DNA of 64,000 nucleotides from Nymphaea colorata. Taxonomy: Eukaryota > Streptophyta > Magnoliopsida > Nymphaeales > Nymphaeaceae. Under the pieces are notes generated by a model, which was not told the origin of the DNA, searched no databases, and worked only from the letters and a program-made list of their open reading frames with translations. Below are positions 1 through 12,823 of the stretch, in pieces. Each line of letters begins with the position of its first letter. Position 1 is the first letter of the stretch. Location of the stretch: the NCBI RefSeq assembly GCF_008831285.2, contig NC_045143.1, forward strand, positions 4,349,503 to 4,413,502, written 5' to 3'. The position numbers and the translations under genes are program-made.

Positions 1-2060
1 TTCTTCAACTTAAAGAACTTGCTCTGAAATTCCATCCGATGAACTTATTCTTCTATTCAAGTGGTAAACTTATTGAGAATATTGTTCTTACTTTTTAATA
101 GCAACCGATGTTATGAAAATCAGAAACTGAATCAAATTAGTTGGCCGTCAATTTGACGATTCAGCTGAAACAGTTCTGAGTCTGCAAAATATATTATTAT
201 ATTTTTTACGAAATAAACATAAAAGGTCTCTAAACTAAAGTAAAAATATTTAAGAATCGCGAAACGCTATGTGACAGGTTGCACCGGTTCATCCGCTGAT
301 GAATCGAATTGGTTTACCATGAGGTTGAATAATATTGGCCGACCCACACAAAATTTTACAACACTGCTAACAACTGTTACATGTTTTTAAGGTCTTGTAA
401 TCAAAGTAGGCAGAAGACGACATGCAATGACATTTTTCTCGATTTAAAGGTATTTTTTATCGTATTAAAAAGTATGATAGCCAAAACAAAAAGGAAACAA
501 AAACACAAACATAAAAATCATTATTGGGTACTGGAAATAAGGAATTCATTAATGGGTATCAGGAATTTATTTGGTTAATCGCTAAAGAAAAATGCTTTTC
601 CACTGTCCGTGCTCATTGTTATCTCGAAGCGACAAATGCAAAGCACATACGAATAAAGTTGTCTTTCTTTATTATGTCAGTCACTTTAATTATGGGCTCC
701 CCAAAATTTGCAAGTTTGCAAGTTCACGTGTATACGATAAGAAATTTGATTATCCGGCATGAACACAAAATGTCATCAAATTTTTGTGAAGAAATGCAAA
801 ACCAGTGGTTGCATCTTCGGAAAAACGTCATGCGGCTACAATCAGAAGAAGGAAAAGAAAAAGTGTTCGGAAAGAACTCACGTGCCATGAACTCAGTTTA
901 TCAATCCTCCTTAGGCTGTTAAGCTTGTCATGTTCTTGTGGTTGTGTTTCCTTGTCGAATACCATTCACTCATTTCGCCAATGCCTTTAATCGCTATTAA
1001 TGGGATTCCACTTGCATGGGAGCTACCCATGATGGTAGGTGAACCCCGGGACAGTAGACAATACTGGCCGCAGTCAGAGAATCTATGTGGCTATACTTTT
1101 TATACAATCTTTTTTTAATGCATTCACAGAAACAGGTAGAACTTAACTATAGAACAGCAACTTATCGGGCCAAAATATTATCAGATAACTAAGGAAATTC
1201 ACTGTCCAACAATTGAATTAACATGTTTCCGTATCATGTTTGAGTCTCAAAACATTCAGAACCTTTTTACCACTATGAGATTATTCTTACGTTTCCGTTT
1301 CCTTATCATGTTTGATTTAGTGGCCCTTTTTTTTTTATTCTCGCACGCACAAATTTAGCCACCTAAAAGAGTCAAATATGCATTTCAACTACAGTTGTCT
1401 GGAACAGCCTCGGTTCAGAAACACAATTCATCAGATAGTACTCTCTCGCTCTCTCTGTGGATCCCTCATTTTTTTCTTGTGTAACGCCCTTTCAAGTGTG
1501 TGTGTTGATACATTCCGTTTAAGCATAATGAGCTATCAAATATGGAGTCATCCAAAATCAGCTGGTGGAGGACGTTCTACGCCCTAAAAGCATCTCCAAT
1601 TTATTTTTGAGACACAAGTTGTCTTTATTAAGAAACTCCCTGTTGAGCGATTGCTTCTCACACCTCTGAGAAGCTTTTATTTAGGAAAGAAGAACGACAC
1701 ATTGTTACCGACTAGTAGTCGCCCACAATAAAGACAAACATCAAAGCAGTCTTCATAACATAACAAGATACACAACTCACAGGTACCATAACCCTGTCAA
1801 TTGGCAGATAGCAGCTGAAAATGTCCCAACTAATTTGTTCTCTCGCAATTCCCTTTAGACCAACATAGCTAATTATCCGTTCAGAGGAAACGTCATTCTC
1901 AAAGCATGCTTACGGTAAGATATAGAACTCACGAAAATGGTTTTATTAGAATAACTACATCATGCTTGAAATTGCTACCTGGTTTTGACAACATGAAATA
2001 ATTATTCCAAAAGAATTTTCAAATGCTTGGTGTGCAGAAAACAACTGAATCAAAATTTTT
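1..2060. other. Intergenic, no gene recognised
   Basis: AT-rich plant intergenic DNA. Short open frames occur on both strands, but none shows a recognisable domain or a coherent exon structure. I see no convincing RNA gene or transposon terminus in this stretch. Confidence 0.5.
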
Positions 2061-2099
2061 ACCGTTAGGAGAAGAACAGCCATATAGATTGATAGGTAT

Positions 2100-2770
2100 G
2101 TCGTCTACTTAACATTGTGATACACAAAGCAACGCAATCGATCACCTTTAAGAGGAATAGAAATACATTCACAAGTTCTATATGCATAGCAAAAAGAGAA
2201 CAAAATGATGAAAATTGTACGGAACAAGCAGGAAACTTTTCCAGAAGGTTCCAAATGAAGATGGTCCCTCGGCAGCTTACTAAGAACCATGATAATAATA
2301 GATCAAAGTTATTATGTGATGGCAATATGAAGACACAATTCAGTTCACCTGCTAGATCAACCAGTACATCAATCATCATAGACCCCAACAAGCTTGAGAA
2401 TATGGTTTGGGAAGATTTAGACTCGAGTCAAAATCAAGGTCGTGCAGAACAGAATAACCTGTGACTTCTGCATGCAAATCACCAGCATCCTGAACCTGTC
2501 GGCACCAAAGGCCTGTCTACATTGTCTCTCCAGGGCACTTTCATACCCAATTGCCATGTCTTACCAACCCCACAACCACAGGGTTCTCTATGGACACAGC
2601 TAAGAGCTTGAGCTCCCCAACCTGACCAGTGAAGGTCAGTGTGAGGGCACCCAGTAAGTAGATGAATATGGAGGTGAAGATGGTAGGGGCTGCTCGGTGC
2701 CACAGCTTCCTGTTCTCTATACAGTCTGAACAACCTCCTCCACAGAGGGAGCTGCTCTGGTTCTCTAACA
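2100..2770 (-). pseudogene. MATE (DETOXIFICATION-type) efflux transporter pseudogene fragment
   Basis: Minus-strand pieces in different frames match consecutive parts of plant MATE transporters. From high to low coordinates they are: an N-terminal piece with LPLWRRLF (about 2728-2760); a first-helix piece with ENRKLWHRAAPTIFTSIF followed by TFTGQVGELKLLAVSIEN (about 2590-2722); a piece with ESALERQCRQAFGADRFRML and then ICMQKSQVILF (about 2430-2560), equivalent to the family's SALETLCGQAFGA region; and a weaker piece with DVLVDLAGE (about 2330-2395). Joining them needs at least two frameshifts, and stop codons interrupt the frames, for example TGA just after the second piece. Intact family members have about 450-550 residues and twelve helices; only the first quarter or so is visible here. 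MATE proteins export metabolites or toxins in exchange for H+ or Na+. This copy should be non-functional. Boundaries are approximate, and the lower part (2100-2330) is inferred from weak similarity. Confidence 0.72.
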
Positions 2771-2928
2771 GAAGGGTCTATATCTTCACTTCTCTAACAG
2801 AAACTCTGAATGCGGGCCGTTTTCTTTCCCGAGGGACTTTTCAAAAACATTAGCAAGCTTAGTGATCAGAATCATCACATTATCAGCAGAAGTTTTGCAA
2901 ACAAATTAAACAGAATAGAAGAAGTGAT

Positions 2929-3157
2929 GAAATTAAAGTTACAAGAGTATTTCTTCACTAGAAAAGGAATTAAATAAGTTCGAGATTGTTGCTTTACTGA
3001 AACTAAATTAGTTCAATGGTAATTTTATCATTCTCACGAAATTAAAGTTACAAAGAGTATTTTTCACTAAGCAAAGTAATTAAATCAGTTTAAAACCTTT
3101 GCTTTGCTGAAACTAAATTAGTTCAATGGTAATTTTAAGTTTTTAACATTCTCACGC
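2929..3157. repeat. Tandem duplication, two copies of about 110 bp
   Basis: Two adjacent diverged copies start at about 2929 and 3038. Both begin with GAAATTAAAGTTACAA, share the block CTAAATTAGTTCAATGG, and end with ATTCTCACG. The second copy has a short insertion before its end. No coding content is evident. Confidence 0.8.
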
Positions 3158-3195
3158 TTTCTATGACTTCGTCTAAAGAAAATACTGCCACTGAC

Positions 3196-3300
3196 CTGTG
3201 GGGTTTCTTTGGATTTATAACTACCCAGGCTTCGACTGTTATCCCTTTTGATCTAGCCACTTCTGCTTGTGTCTGAAGTTCATTGTTCCGAGTCTCCAGC
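3196..3300 (-). other. Orphan exon-like segment, unidentified
   Basis: The minus strand has an open frame reading about 35 residues (LETRNNELQTQ..., then VEAWVVINPKKPH). It ends at a good donor, CACAG|GTCAGT, at 3195-3194. A possible acceptor (CATCAG) lies just upstream; the frame is closed by TGA beyond that. The composition looks coding (charged, coiled-coil-like, then hydrophobic), but I do not recognise the family and found no partner exons. It may be a relic exon or chance. The plus strand is also open over part of this stretch. Confidence 0.22.
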
Positions 3301-5030
3301 CTGATGCTTCATGTAAGCAGTGGAACCTGAAAAGGTCAAAAACTAGAATCAGATATCAGTATTTCTCATGCTTATAGGCAGATATGAGATATGACTTCTC
3401 ACTAAGTGTAAAAAAGTAAAGCAAAAATCAGAATGAAAAATGAATAAGTTCATCTGAAAAGGAAAATTTGGGGGCAACTGGCTGAGAAAATCAGGAAGAA
3501 GCATTTCACACTCAGCAAGGAGGATATGACAAGGCATCAAGGCTACATTTACTGTGGTTGCTCCTTGAATCACTTGATGAAAGTTCGTATTTTTTGAAGA
3601 AGGCAGGTGGTGAACATCATGGAAAACAACAGGCACTTTAAATTTTTATCAAGGATGATCTCATCAACTACTTTTCTTTGATTCAAATTGCAGGGTTTTT
3701 CAGCTGACGACTATCTCTGAATATGGCAGGTTAATTGAGCCTTGGTGTTACATTGGGCTCATATGGTAAAGTTGTAGCAGAGACCAGTAAACAAGCTTCA
3801 AAAACCCAACATTGGAAGTACAAATAAATCAAGTACATCGCATCTATGGGAACAATACTACCAAGCAATCTCCTTATGATTGTGCTCAAAGTAAGAGCTG
3901 AAACAGGAAATGAGAAATTAGCTTGTGTTCATTGAGTAACCAAGCAAAGCACGCACCTTCACTTTCCACATGGAGAGTAAGCCAAACCAGCAACAAATCA
4001 ATCAATTCCCTTAAACTCTGCCATAATCTCACAGATCACCAAAAGAATATTGAATTCCACTCCCTCCACAACTCAGCCACATAGTCAAACCTCCGGATCT
4101 AGGGAAATAGCCTGCAGGGCAATGCATACTTGCAAGGTCACGAACTTTCTAGACCTAAACGAGACAAACACATGTTGAAGAGCAGGGACATAAATCTGGA
4201 GGTTCAAATCAAATAATAATTCCCCAGGACTACAGGCCCTTACACGTCTATGCACCAAAACTGTCCGTAGCTTCTTTTTCTTCTTCTTGAAAAAGGGGAA
4301 CATAAAGGGGAACAAAATATTGGCCCAACTTCATGCAAATATTTCAAGCCTCCATCAAAGAAGTTTTATGCGCCTATCCACCACAACTTCTATCCAGAGA
4401 GCGTGGCAGACGCGGTGCAGAGGGTTAACTCTAACCTCTGCAGAAATCACACCGAAGAATAACAAAAAGGCAAAGAACAGAGGAAAATAAACAGGAACAT
4501 GAACTGGAAAAGAAAGAATAATTGAACTAACTGAAATTAAGGTTTCATAATCACATGCTAGACTCAAAAAGGAAAAATGTGCCCTTTAAATAGGGCTGCA
4601 GACTAACATAATGGGTTTGGATCCCAGATCCAATTGCAAGATCCAAACCTGCAATAAAAGATCACAAATAAGGAAAAAAAAAAACACTAACAGCTCTATG
4701 TCAATATGCCACAATTTGTAGTGAAGTCTGCAAATATTGAAAATCCAAAATTGTGACAGGAGTTGTCTCTTTGACGCTTTCACTGGAATAGACAATTTGA
4801 GAGGCGATTAAACAACTAGTAATCAAACGTTCACTCTTATTCACAATTCCGCATATTGAAACTTCAAAAATTTTGCTGGAATTTGCAGATTTGATACTTT
4901 CACTGGAAATGTACACAACTGAGAGGCCATTGATGCTACGGCAATAAGCACTTTCCTTAAGCTGGAAATGTGATGCTTACACATGTAAACATGTAAAAAA
5001 GATTCCAGAAGCTGCTAGAACTGGCGGTAT
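3301..5030. other. Intergenic region downstream of the AKT1-like gene
   Basis: No gene recognised. It contains the duplicated segment at about 4690-4931 (listed separately), A-rich tracts and scattered short frames without family similarity. Confidence 0.5.
4690..4931 (-). repeat. Tandem duplication of about 122 bp within one open frame
   Basis: Two diverged copies sit side by side; the landmark GAGGCGATT at 4801 recurs as GAGGCCATT at 4923. On the minus strand both lie in one 71-codon open frame (4701-4916), and the peptide motifs YISSESIK and VYSSESVK recur about 41 residues apart. No family recognised. It could be a fossil of a coding repeat or chance. Confidence 0.55.
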
Positions 5031-5036
5031 CCTTAC

Positions 5037-5042
5037 TTTATT
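5037..5042 (-). terminator. Probable poly(A) signal AATAAA of the AKT1-like gene
   Basis: The minus strand reads AATAAA about 210 nt past the AKT1-like stop codon, a normal plant 3' UTR distance. No competing AATAAA was seen closer to the stop. Confidence 0.45.
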
Positions 5043-5252
5043 TAATACAAAGATCTCCAAATGCACGACCAGTCAACTATGATCATAGCAACCCCTCTTT
5101 ATGGCTCAGGAACTCCAACAACCAAGAGACCCATGACCAAGAGAATTGTGAATTAGCTCTGGAATGAACCTTGTCTGACATTCATGTCATCCTTTGAGCA
5201 CCCTGTGAGCAAACCTATCTCAACTGTGGGTTAAGAGATTGGCAGATAAAAG

Positions 5253-8200
5253 TTACAACTCTCCTGTCTCTTCTTTAAAAACAGTTGACTTCCCATCTTC
5301 AACTAGAAACAAATGATCTCCATCCCTTATTAAGCTTATGTCATCAATATCAGCTTTATCTACAGTTAGGACCCGTGTAGGCAAAAGGCCAAACTTCTCG
5401 GCACCAATATGAAGTAGCTCTTCCATTGTCCCAGGCAGCCAAATAAGCTTCCCACCATCATGGCCTGTTCGGAGACCATGTATCGTCACTCTCTTAGGGA
5501 TGACCTCACCTCCTATTGTGCCATTCTTCTGGTCTTCAAGAGACACTGGACCCACTCCTTTACCAAAATCATGTGCCAAAGACAGGATACCAAAGAGTGA
5601 ATTCCGAAAGTTGTCTGATTCTCGCCTATGTTGATCAACTGTAAATGAAGGCCGGAGGAAGAGTGGGTTAGGCATGCTACTGGCATTCTTCAGTGTAGGA
5701 GGAGCCAGCTTTGGTGCCAATAAATGAGAATCGGATCCCGTCTTACTAAGACAGCTCCCTCCCATGGAGCTGAATAGAGCCTTTATCTCTTCATGGCACT
5801 GCTGCTCTGCCAATGCAACTGGGGTCCAACCTTGTTGATCTGGCTTCTTAATGTCAGCACCATGGTCTACAAGAAACTTGACAGCATCAACATTCCCTTC
5901 ACAGACAGCCACATGAAGTGCAGTTGTCCCATTGCTCCTTGCAATTGTTACGTCACCACCATAATACACTATGTCCTTCAGCATCTGAATACTGCTGCGC
6001 TCAGCAGCAACACAAGCAAAGTTGGCCATGTCACCAGATTGTAGATTTGCACCATTTTCAAATAACAGCTTGCTCACTGCATCATGTCCTGAAACTATTG
6101 ATTCCCATAGTGGTACACTTCCATCCAAATCTGTTTGCAAGGATAAAAAGCTGAACTTCAGTAGTAGACTACAAAAGGCTACATCTAGCAGAAAAGAGTG
6201 TTGAAATATTACATTATTAACCAACTCAAAACAACCAGCAGCCTTGGGAAACTTGTGTTAGTCAAATGAAGATAATTTTGAAACATTTGGCAGCAAAAGT
6301 CAATGACTTGGACATTGATATTGTACCTCGGATGTTAACGTCTGCGTTATGATCAATCAGAAGTTGAACACATTTTTCATTTCCATCAGCTGCTGCTATA
6401 TGCTGATAACAGAAAGAGAAAATTTAAATTTGTAATAGACAAGACTAATGCCAAGAGGTTACCAATATACTGATAATCACATTTAATCAACTCCTAACAT
6501 CTAAGGATAAATAAATTTACTAACCAGTGCTGTTTTCCCGCTTATGTCAGCTTCATTTGGGTCTAATCCACTTTGTAATAGTTGTTTCAATAGCGAGTCA
6601 TCTCCTCTTTGTGCAGCAAAACAAAGGTTAAGAGGCAAATGCATTCTTCCTCTCTTTAGCATATTCTCAGTCTCTGCTAGAACTCCTTGCATCACTGGAT
6701 CATCACTTTCTTTCAAGTGCTGTTCAACAAAGAAGTAAGAAATTAATAACATAAAAGCACGTTCCCGGATTCAAGAAGAGAAATTACATGCACTACAAGC
6801 ATGTATGTAAAAACTCCCTTCAATTAGACAAACTAGTTCTTTTCTAGAAATATCAGCACCTGAAAGGCTGAAACAAACCTAACAGCAATCACTCCTTAAC
6901 ATGCAAAAGCTTCACCTAGTGTTTTTGGTGAAAGTAACAACAGAGAGACTCCCAATGTTTAGTGATACAAAAATTGCTACAGCAAGTATCATGTCATAAA
7001 TACAAATTTTGATCTTACAGACCTGCAAAAAATTACGAAGGATTATGGTTCCATCTCCAGCATTAGACTGAACTATATTCAGGAACGTGGTACGATTCAT
7101 CCGTAAAAGCTGGCAAAGTCTCCTTGTACGAACTGTAAATAGTTGAGGCCTGTAACATAAAACTCCTATTTCTCCAATAACGTCTCCAGCACGTGCATCA
7201 CCGACAATCTGAAATCAGCTCATCCATTAATCATATTTGACCTACAAGTTGTAAAGTAACAGAAATTTACAAGGATTTTTTGAAAGAACGTGGATGATAT
7301 AAATTGGGAAATTTATTTTTAATAAGCAAAATAAAAGCTTGCATCCTCTGAGAGGTTTACATGAATAGGATAAGATTTGAGCTAGGAGTTGGTAATAAAG
7401 TTGGCCGGATATGCTACGGAACATGTTTCAAGTCAAGAAAAGTATACTGGAATCTTAGAAAACAGCAAGAAAAAACAACACTTGCCTGCTCCGATCCATT
7501 CTTGTACATAATAAGGTCCTGAAAAATAAAGATAAATGGGACAAAGATAAGATTAAAAGTTGTTGGACCTCAACAAGGACCAAGATAAAGTGGAGCAATT
7601 TCAGAGGCATACCACAGCACCAGTCACCAGAATATAAAAGTCTGTAGGTGCTTCATTTTGCAAGATAACATCCTCCTTTGGTGGAAAATATTCAGCTTTC
7701 ATCTCAGAGACCTTGAGTGAAAATTTCAAGCAACGCAGATATAGTGGCAAAAATCAGTAGAATAAAAAAAATCAAGACAAAGGAAATACAAAGCTACTTA
7801 CCAACTGAAAAATCAAATCAGTTGAAACCCCTCCAAATAGATAAACTTTATCAACTAGAGCATAGAATAGATAGTGGGAAATGCTGGAACGAATGGCTTT
7901 TGGAAGGGAGTCTAGAGTTTCTTGCTGCTGCAGTCCTTCTGAATCAGTTCTGTACTTTAGACACAAATGTGCAAGCATTTGATCTTGCAACCGTGTAGGT
8001 AACTGATTTCGTATTCCAAAACTTGAGGCTGCTTGAATTGTATCTCTCTGTAGTGCACAAAAAGCACCAACAGAAAGGGAGAAATAAGGAGGTAAAGCAA
8101 TCACTAAAAGAAATAAAGTCAAGCAAACAATATGAGAAGTTTCACTAGTAGTGACAAAGACTCACAAATTTCCTTGTACGGCTGGTACCATGGACTACTA

Positions 8201-10934
8201 GATTAGTCATGTTACCAATCAAATATGCAGTCAATCCAAGATTGAATAACATGTATGCAATATCAAATATCATCTCTCTTTCATTTTGCGGATGTAGGTC
8301 ACCATATCCAACAGTAGTAAGTGTGGTAATTGACCAATACATTGATGTCACATAGCGGACCCACAAGGTTTCTGATTTAAAATCAGGCAACGATGCTCCA
8401 ATCCATGTTTTTGCTGGGTCAGGGTACTTTGCTGCAAGGAGATAATAGAAACACCCAGCACAATGAACTGCAAACAAAGTTACCTACATAGAGCAAATAT
8501 TAGATGAGCTTATTCCAAGAAGGGGGAATGGAGAAAGGGGGTCCTTACACAACAGGTAAGTACTCTAGAAAACTTACACAGATAAGCTTCACACAGCGAA
8601 CCCAAAAGTAGCTGAATTTTCTGTCCTTCTCCAACCTGTCCATTCACAGGTCCCATTAGCAAAATCCAACAACAGAACTTTTTTATTTCCAGATATTTTT
8701 CAGAGCCATAAAACAAATTCCAGCAGTGTAATCTTCTCCTAGGGTAACCTACAGTTGTCATCAGCATTTCAAATGACCAAGTATACATTCCAACTCATAA
8801 AAGAATCAAGATTCTGAAAGTTGCACTTGCATGTAGGAGACTCAATTTCTGGCAACCTTTTCCAGAACAGAATTGTTCTTTGCAAACTGTTTCCAGGACC
8901 AAAAACCTTTCCCGAAAATTGTGCCATCAAAAGACTAAATTTGTTTGCATCACACCAGGAGACATAGTCTTTTCATGTGTTTCCCTTATACATCGTACCC
9001 TTTTTCCCATACAAGATTCGTGGTGTAAGTTTTTTCTTTCCTTTTTATTGGTTATATGGTTTCATGTCACATATGAAATGGAGAAATTTCATCATATCAT
9101 CCACAATTTTTATTCCTTCTTTATATGTGTTGAGTTAACTCCTAAATTCTTGTTTTGGACTTAAACATTTCCTTTATGATATTTAAAAGCATATTCAGAA
9201 TTCGCCACACTATATGCACATTGGCATGAAGAAAAACTTCTGTAATTCCCTTACAGTTGTAATCTATGTATTACATATTTTAAGAAAATAAGTTACCAGT
9301 TCTTACGATTGGTTATGGCTATGGTCAACAAACAAACTTGTGTAAATTGATAAAATTCATCATCCATGCTAAAATAATATCACTTTTGATAGTGCATGTA
9401 AGATGCATGCTTTTGCAATTTGACAAGCTAAAAAAGTCTCATTTTCAGCTTTTAAATTTAGAATACCAAAATCCTCAACTTTATATCTTTCTACCTATTT
9501 GATACGATAAATCCACATGTAGGACAGGTCACAACATGCCGCTTTTGCCAAAAGAGAACGGCTAATGCAGGTAAGGAACAGACATAGATCATATTATGAC
9601 ATCAATTGTAAGGCTCAAAAGCACATAAAATTGTTTCTTTAAGACAAGAGACAGTGAGTCTAGTGCAGAGTTGCTATAAGCACATTTAAAGGTTTCAACC
9701 ATGTGTAATCAAGTATGAAGCTTTGAAATACCTGGCAAATAGAGCACTAACTCTCCGAAGCCGCCACAGTCTAAGCATGTTGAAGAACCCATAAGATCTG
9801 AGGCTTCTCGGTAAGATCTTTCGAGCAAGCTCCGATGGTATAGTGGAGATGACATCTAGAATAAACCAAGAAAACAAGTATTTCCGAGTAATCTTTCGTC
9901 GATCATCGATAAGCAGGTACGTGTTCCTATCGACGTAAGCAACAAAGAAGGTCATGACAATATCAACTGCGAAGAACGCATTGACGACATTATCCAACAC
10001 CGCAAGGGTTCCCTTTGCCGCATTCAGGAATCCAAACTCGAACGGTGACACCCACGCAGAGTAGATAACCAGAAGGATTAGAAAAATTTCCCACGCTCTG
10101 CAAGCAAAAGCAGCTTCAAGACTCTTATAACCACAGACAATAAAATTATGGGCACTGAAATCAAAATTATGATCCTCGGCGGAAAAAAAAAAAGTAAAAC
10201 ATGCATTATTTGCATTTTGCACAGCGAGGTTACATGCATTGGAACTTGGGAGACTTCAAGTAAGACTCAAACTCACCTCCTACAATCAGAAGCGTAACGA
10301 CAGAACCCAAAAATTGGGTCGCCTACAAAACGGAACTTATGTGCAAGACACATCCAATGATGCAAAAAAAAATACACATCCGAAGCAATTAACAGAGGAA
10401 TTTAATGGGGACATAAAGGAAGAATCCCCCATGCTTCCTAACATTAAGAGAAATCTGTTCACAAATTGTAACGACAAATTCTTCCCCGAAAGACGAGCAA
10501 AAGATGAAGATAAGTTCAGGAAAAAAAAAACCTCCAGAAACCAAAACCATGAAACGCATGATAATCATAGAAGAAAAAAAAAGAGCAAAAATACAAAAAC
10601 AATAAGGGAGAAGTAAAGGAAAACTGTGCTTGGCACAATGAGAATGTAATATAATTTCCTTGTACTCAATGACAAAAGCGAGTTAAAATTTGTACAACAT
10701 ATATAAAAAAAAAACAAAAAAAACAAAAAAAAAAAACAAAAACAAAGGTGAAGAAACTTCAAGAAAGAAAGAAAAGAACCTGTAACGACGATCATAAGGA
10801 GAGATGATGAAGTCCTTAAGCTTGACTCGGCGGTTGCTCCTGGCGCCAAGTGGAGGGAGGATGCCATGCGAAAGGCTGTAATGGCTGTCCTCTAACGAGC
10901 CCAGCTGGTCACCCCCGCACACCGGAACTCTCAT
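5253..10934 (-). CDS. AKT1: AKT1-type Shaker inward-rectifying K+ channel, 11 exons, 869 aa
   Basis: Voltage-gated K+ uptake channel of the plasma membrane. In known plants AKT1 drives root K+ uptake and is activated by CIPK23-CBL phosphorylation. Exons (minus): 10934-10780, 10097-9732, 8635-8578, 8483-8166, 8047-7802, 7711-7613, 7518-7486, 7208-7023, 6719-6525, 6402-6327, 6130-5253; phases agree throughout. Visible in order: the conserved N-terminus ([19 protein letters not shown]); S1-S4 with the arginine-rich sensor [15 protein letters not shown] (about 159-174); pore with [14 protein letters not shown] at 252-255; C-linker [14 protein letters not shown]; cyclic-nucleotide-binding fold about 382-500 ([29 protein letters not shown]); ankyrin repeats about 515-700; C-terminal KHA domain about 790-869. 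Length and exon-by-exon similarity fit AKT1 (857 aa in Arabidopsis) better than AKT2, SKOR or KAT, since KAT lacks ankyrin repeats. Intron 7 has a GC donor. All key residues are intact, so it is probably functional. Confidence 0.95.
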
Positions 10935-10965
10935 CGTTCAGCTCTCCTTCTCCCTCTCTTGCAGA

Positions 10966-10989
10966 AGAGGAGGAGGAGGAGGAGGAGGA
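10966..10989. repeat. AKT1: (GAG)n microsatellite in the AKT1-like 5' leader
   Basis: About eight GAG units lie 31 bp upstream of the start codon of the AKT1-like gene (CTC repeats in the sense direction), inside a pyrimidine-rich leader. Such tracts are common in plant 5' UTRs. Confidence 0.7.
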
Positions 10990-11162
10990 AGTCTCCGTAC
11001 CAAATCTAAAACATTCCTAAAACCCCATGACGCCAATCTCCGGTGTGATTACGATGGCGCATTGAGCATCGTATCAATATCTCTCACCTCCCTCTCGATC
11101 GCTCCGCCTCTCTCTCCGGTTGTCCCGTTGGAAGACGCCCTCCCTCCGGCCCCGCCTTCGCC

Positions 11163-11174
11163 GCCGCTATTTAA
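11163..11174 (-). promoter_or_regulatory. AKT1: TATA-like element upstream of the AKT1-like gene
   Basis: The minus strand reads GTTAAATAGC about 230 bp before the start codon, at the edge between GC-rich leader DNA and AT-rich upstream DNA. It would give a leader of roughly 200 nt. This is a weak match judged by position only. Confidence 0.25.
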
Positions 11175-12699
11175 CGAGGGGTGGTGGGGCCACCATTAGA
11201 TTACGATCCCAACGTTTTTACGCCCATGCCACCGCGCTTATGCAAGCCATACGCACCATTTGGATTTTGGAGAGAGAAAGAGGATGAACACGGGGAAGCC
11301 CCTCTTCGTGGGCCCCACTTATTTTTTTTTTATGATAAATCCAGTTTTTCTGATAAATCCAGTTTTTCTGATAATGACAGTTTGGATCCTCTGAGCGGTA
11401 CTTTTTTGCAGTCCACCTGCCTCCCGTGAGCCCCGCTTTCACTGTAGAACTTTGTTGGAGAATCTGTGGGCCTCCACGTTCTCCCCCTCCCCACAACTCG
11501 TTCTATTTTCCCACCTCCTATCAGGCCGCGTTTGACACCCCTGGGAAAATCTCTGTCTCGTTTTCCCCTTCCTTTTTTTTCGCTTTCACCAGTTACTTTG
11601 TTTTTATGAAGAGCTTTCTTATTAAGGAAGAAAGGAAATGGAATTGAATTGCATCGTTCTGGTTTTAGTTTTTTCCTTGACAACAAAAAAAATCAATTTC
11701 CAACTAAACTTTTTTAGTGAGCATGAATAGTATTTTATCTTACTGGAAAAAAGAGTCAAAGCTTCCACCCAACCTCGTGTCAACTTTCAGTGCGGCGCTT
11801 TTATTGAGCTTCGGTTTGCAGGTCAATGGCCCATTTACTACAATACAGAGAATTGACGTCTCAAACATTCAAACCAAAAACTAGCTGCCTGTCAACTCGG
11901 CCCTAACTCTTGTACCAACCTCCTTTTAATACTATACCATACCATGTTTTTTAAAGTCTTTATTAATTATTAAAAAAGAACTCTGAACATTATAAAGACC
12001 CTCAATTTGAAAGAAAATACAACAATTTAGGGTCCCCCACACTGTCGGCATAAGCGTGTCAGGGCCAACTTTTTCTATTAAAACTAAAAAGAAGAACTCA
12101 CTGCAGACGAGTTCAAGAAGATCATCACCAATGAATGCCCCCTTTGAGGCAGCAGCTAAAAGAGACAGACACCAAAGAATATTTTTCCCAACAATTCAAA
12201 AATTGTAACAAGAAATATAAACGGAAGGAATTTGGTTCCCATGGTTCCATTTTTCCATTCATGTGAAGGTGAAAAGAAAGAAAGACCTGATTAATAATCG
12301 GTTCAGACACAAGAAAAGATTTTGGATCTGGATCCCCTGAATGCATGATCATTTTGCATGCAATCTGAATCCAAATGGTACTCTTCTGCGGCTCTGCCAT
12401 CCAAACCCATCTCGAGGCGGATTTGATAATTATGCGTGGCTATATCAAACCCGAATTTCAACTTTTTAACCCGCGTGGCTGAGCATATTCGCTCTTTACA
12501 AAAATCCTCTACCAGCTTCTTGCTCCTTGCGTATTGTGCAATCATATTTAATTAATGAACTGTATTATACATTTCAATAGCACTGTGGAAGATGTCAGGC
12601 TTGTTACCAATGTCATGTCACCTATAGAAAACCAATTATTTATATATATAAAAGTTTATTATGGTTTTTTTTAAAGTTATTCAACCATTTAACTAGGAT

Positions 12700-12823
12700 C
12701 CTATGGTTAAAAGAAAACAAGAAAAAAAATCTAATGGTATTTTCATCATCTAGTATTACCTCACACTTATTTTTTTTATTTTTCTCTCGATCACTCATTT
12801 GTTTTAGATCGACCACCCTTATT

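Noticed and set aside
10565..10867. Phe-rich minus-strand frame overlapping the first AKT1-like exon.
   Set aside because: It is the wrong frame of exon 1 extended into the T-rich intron 1.
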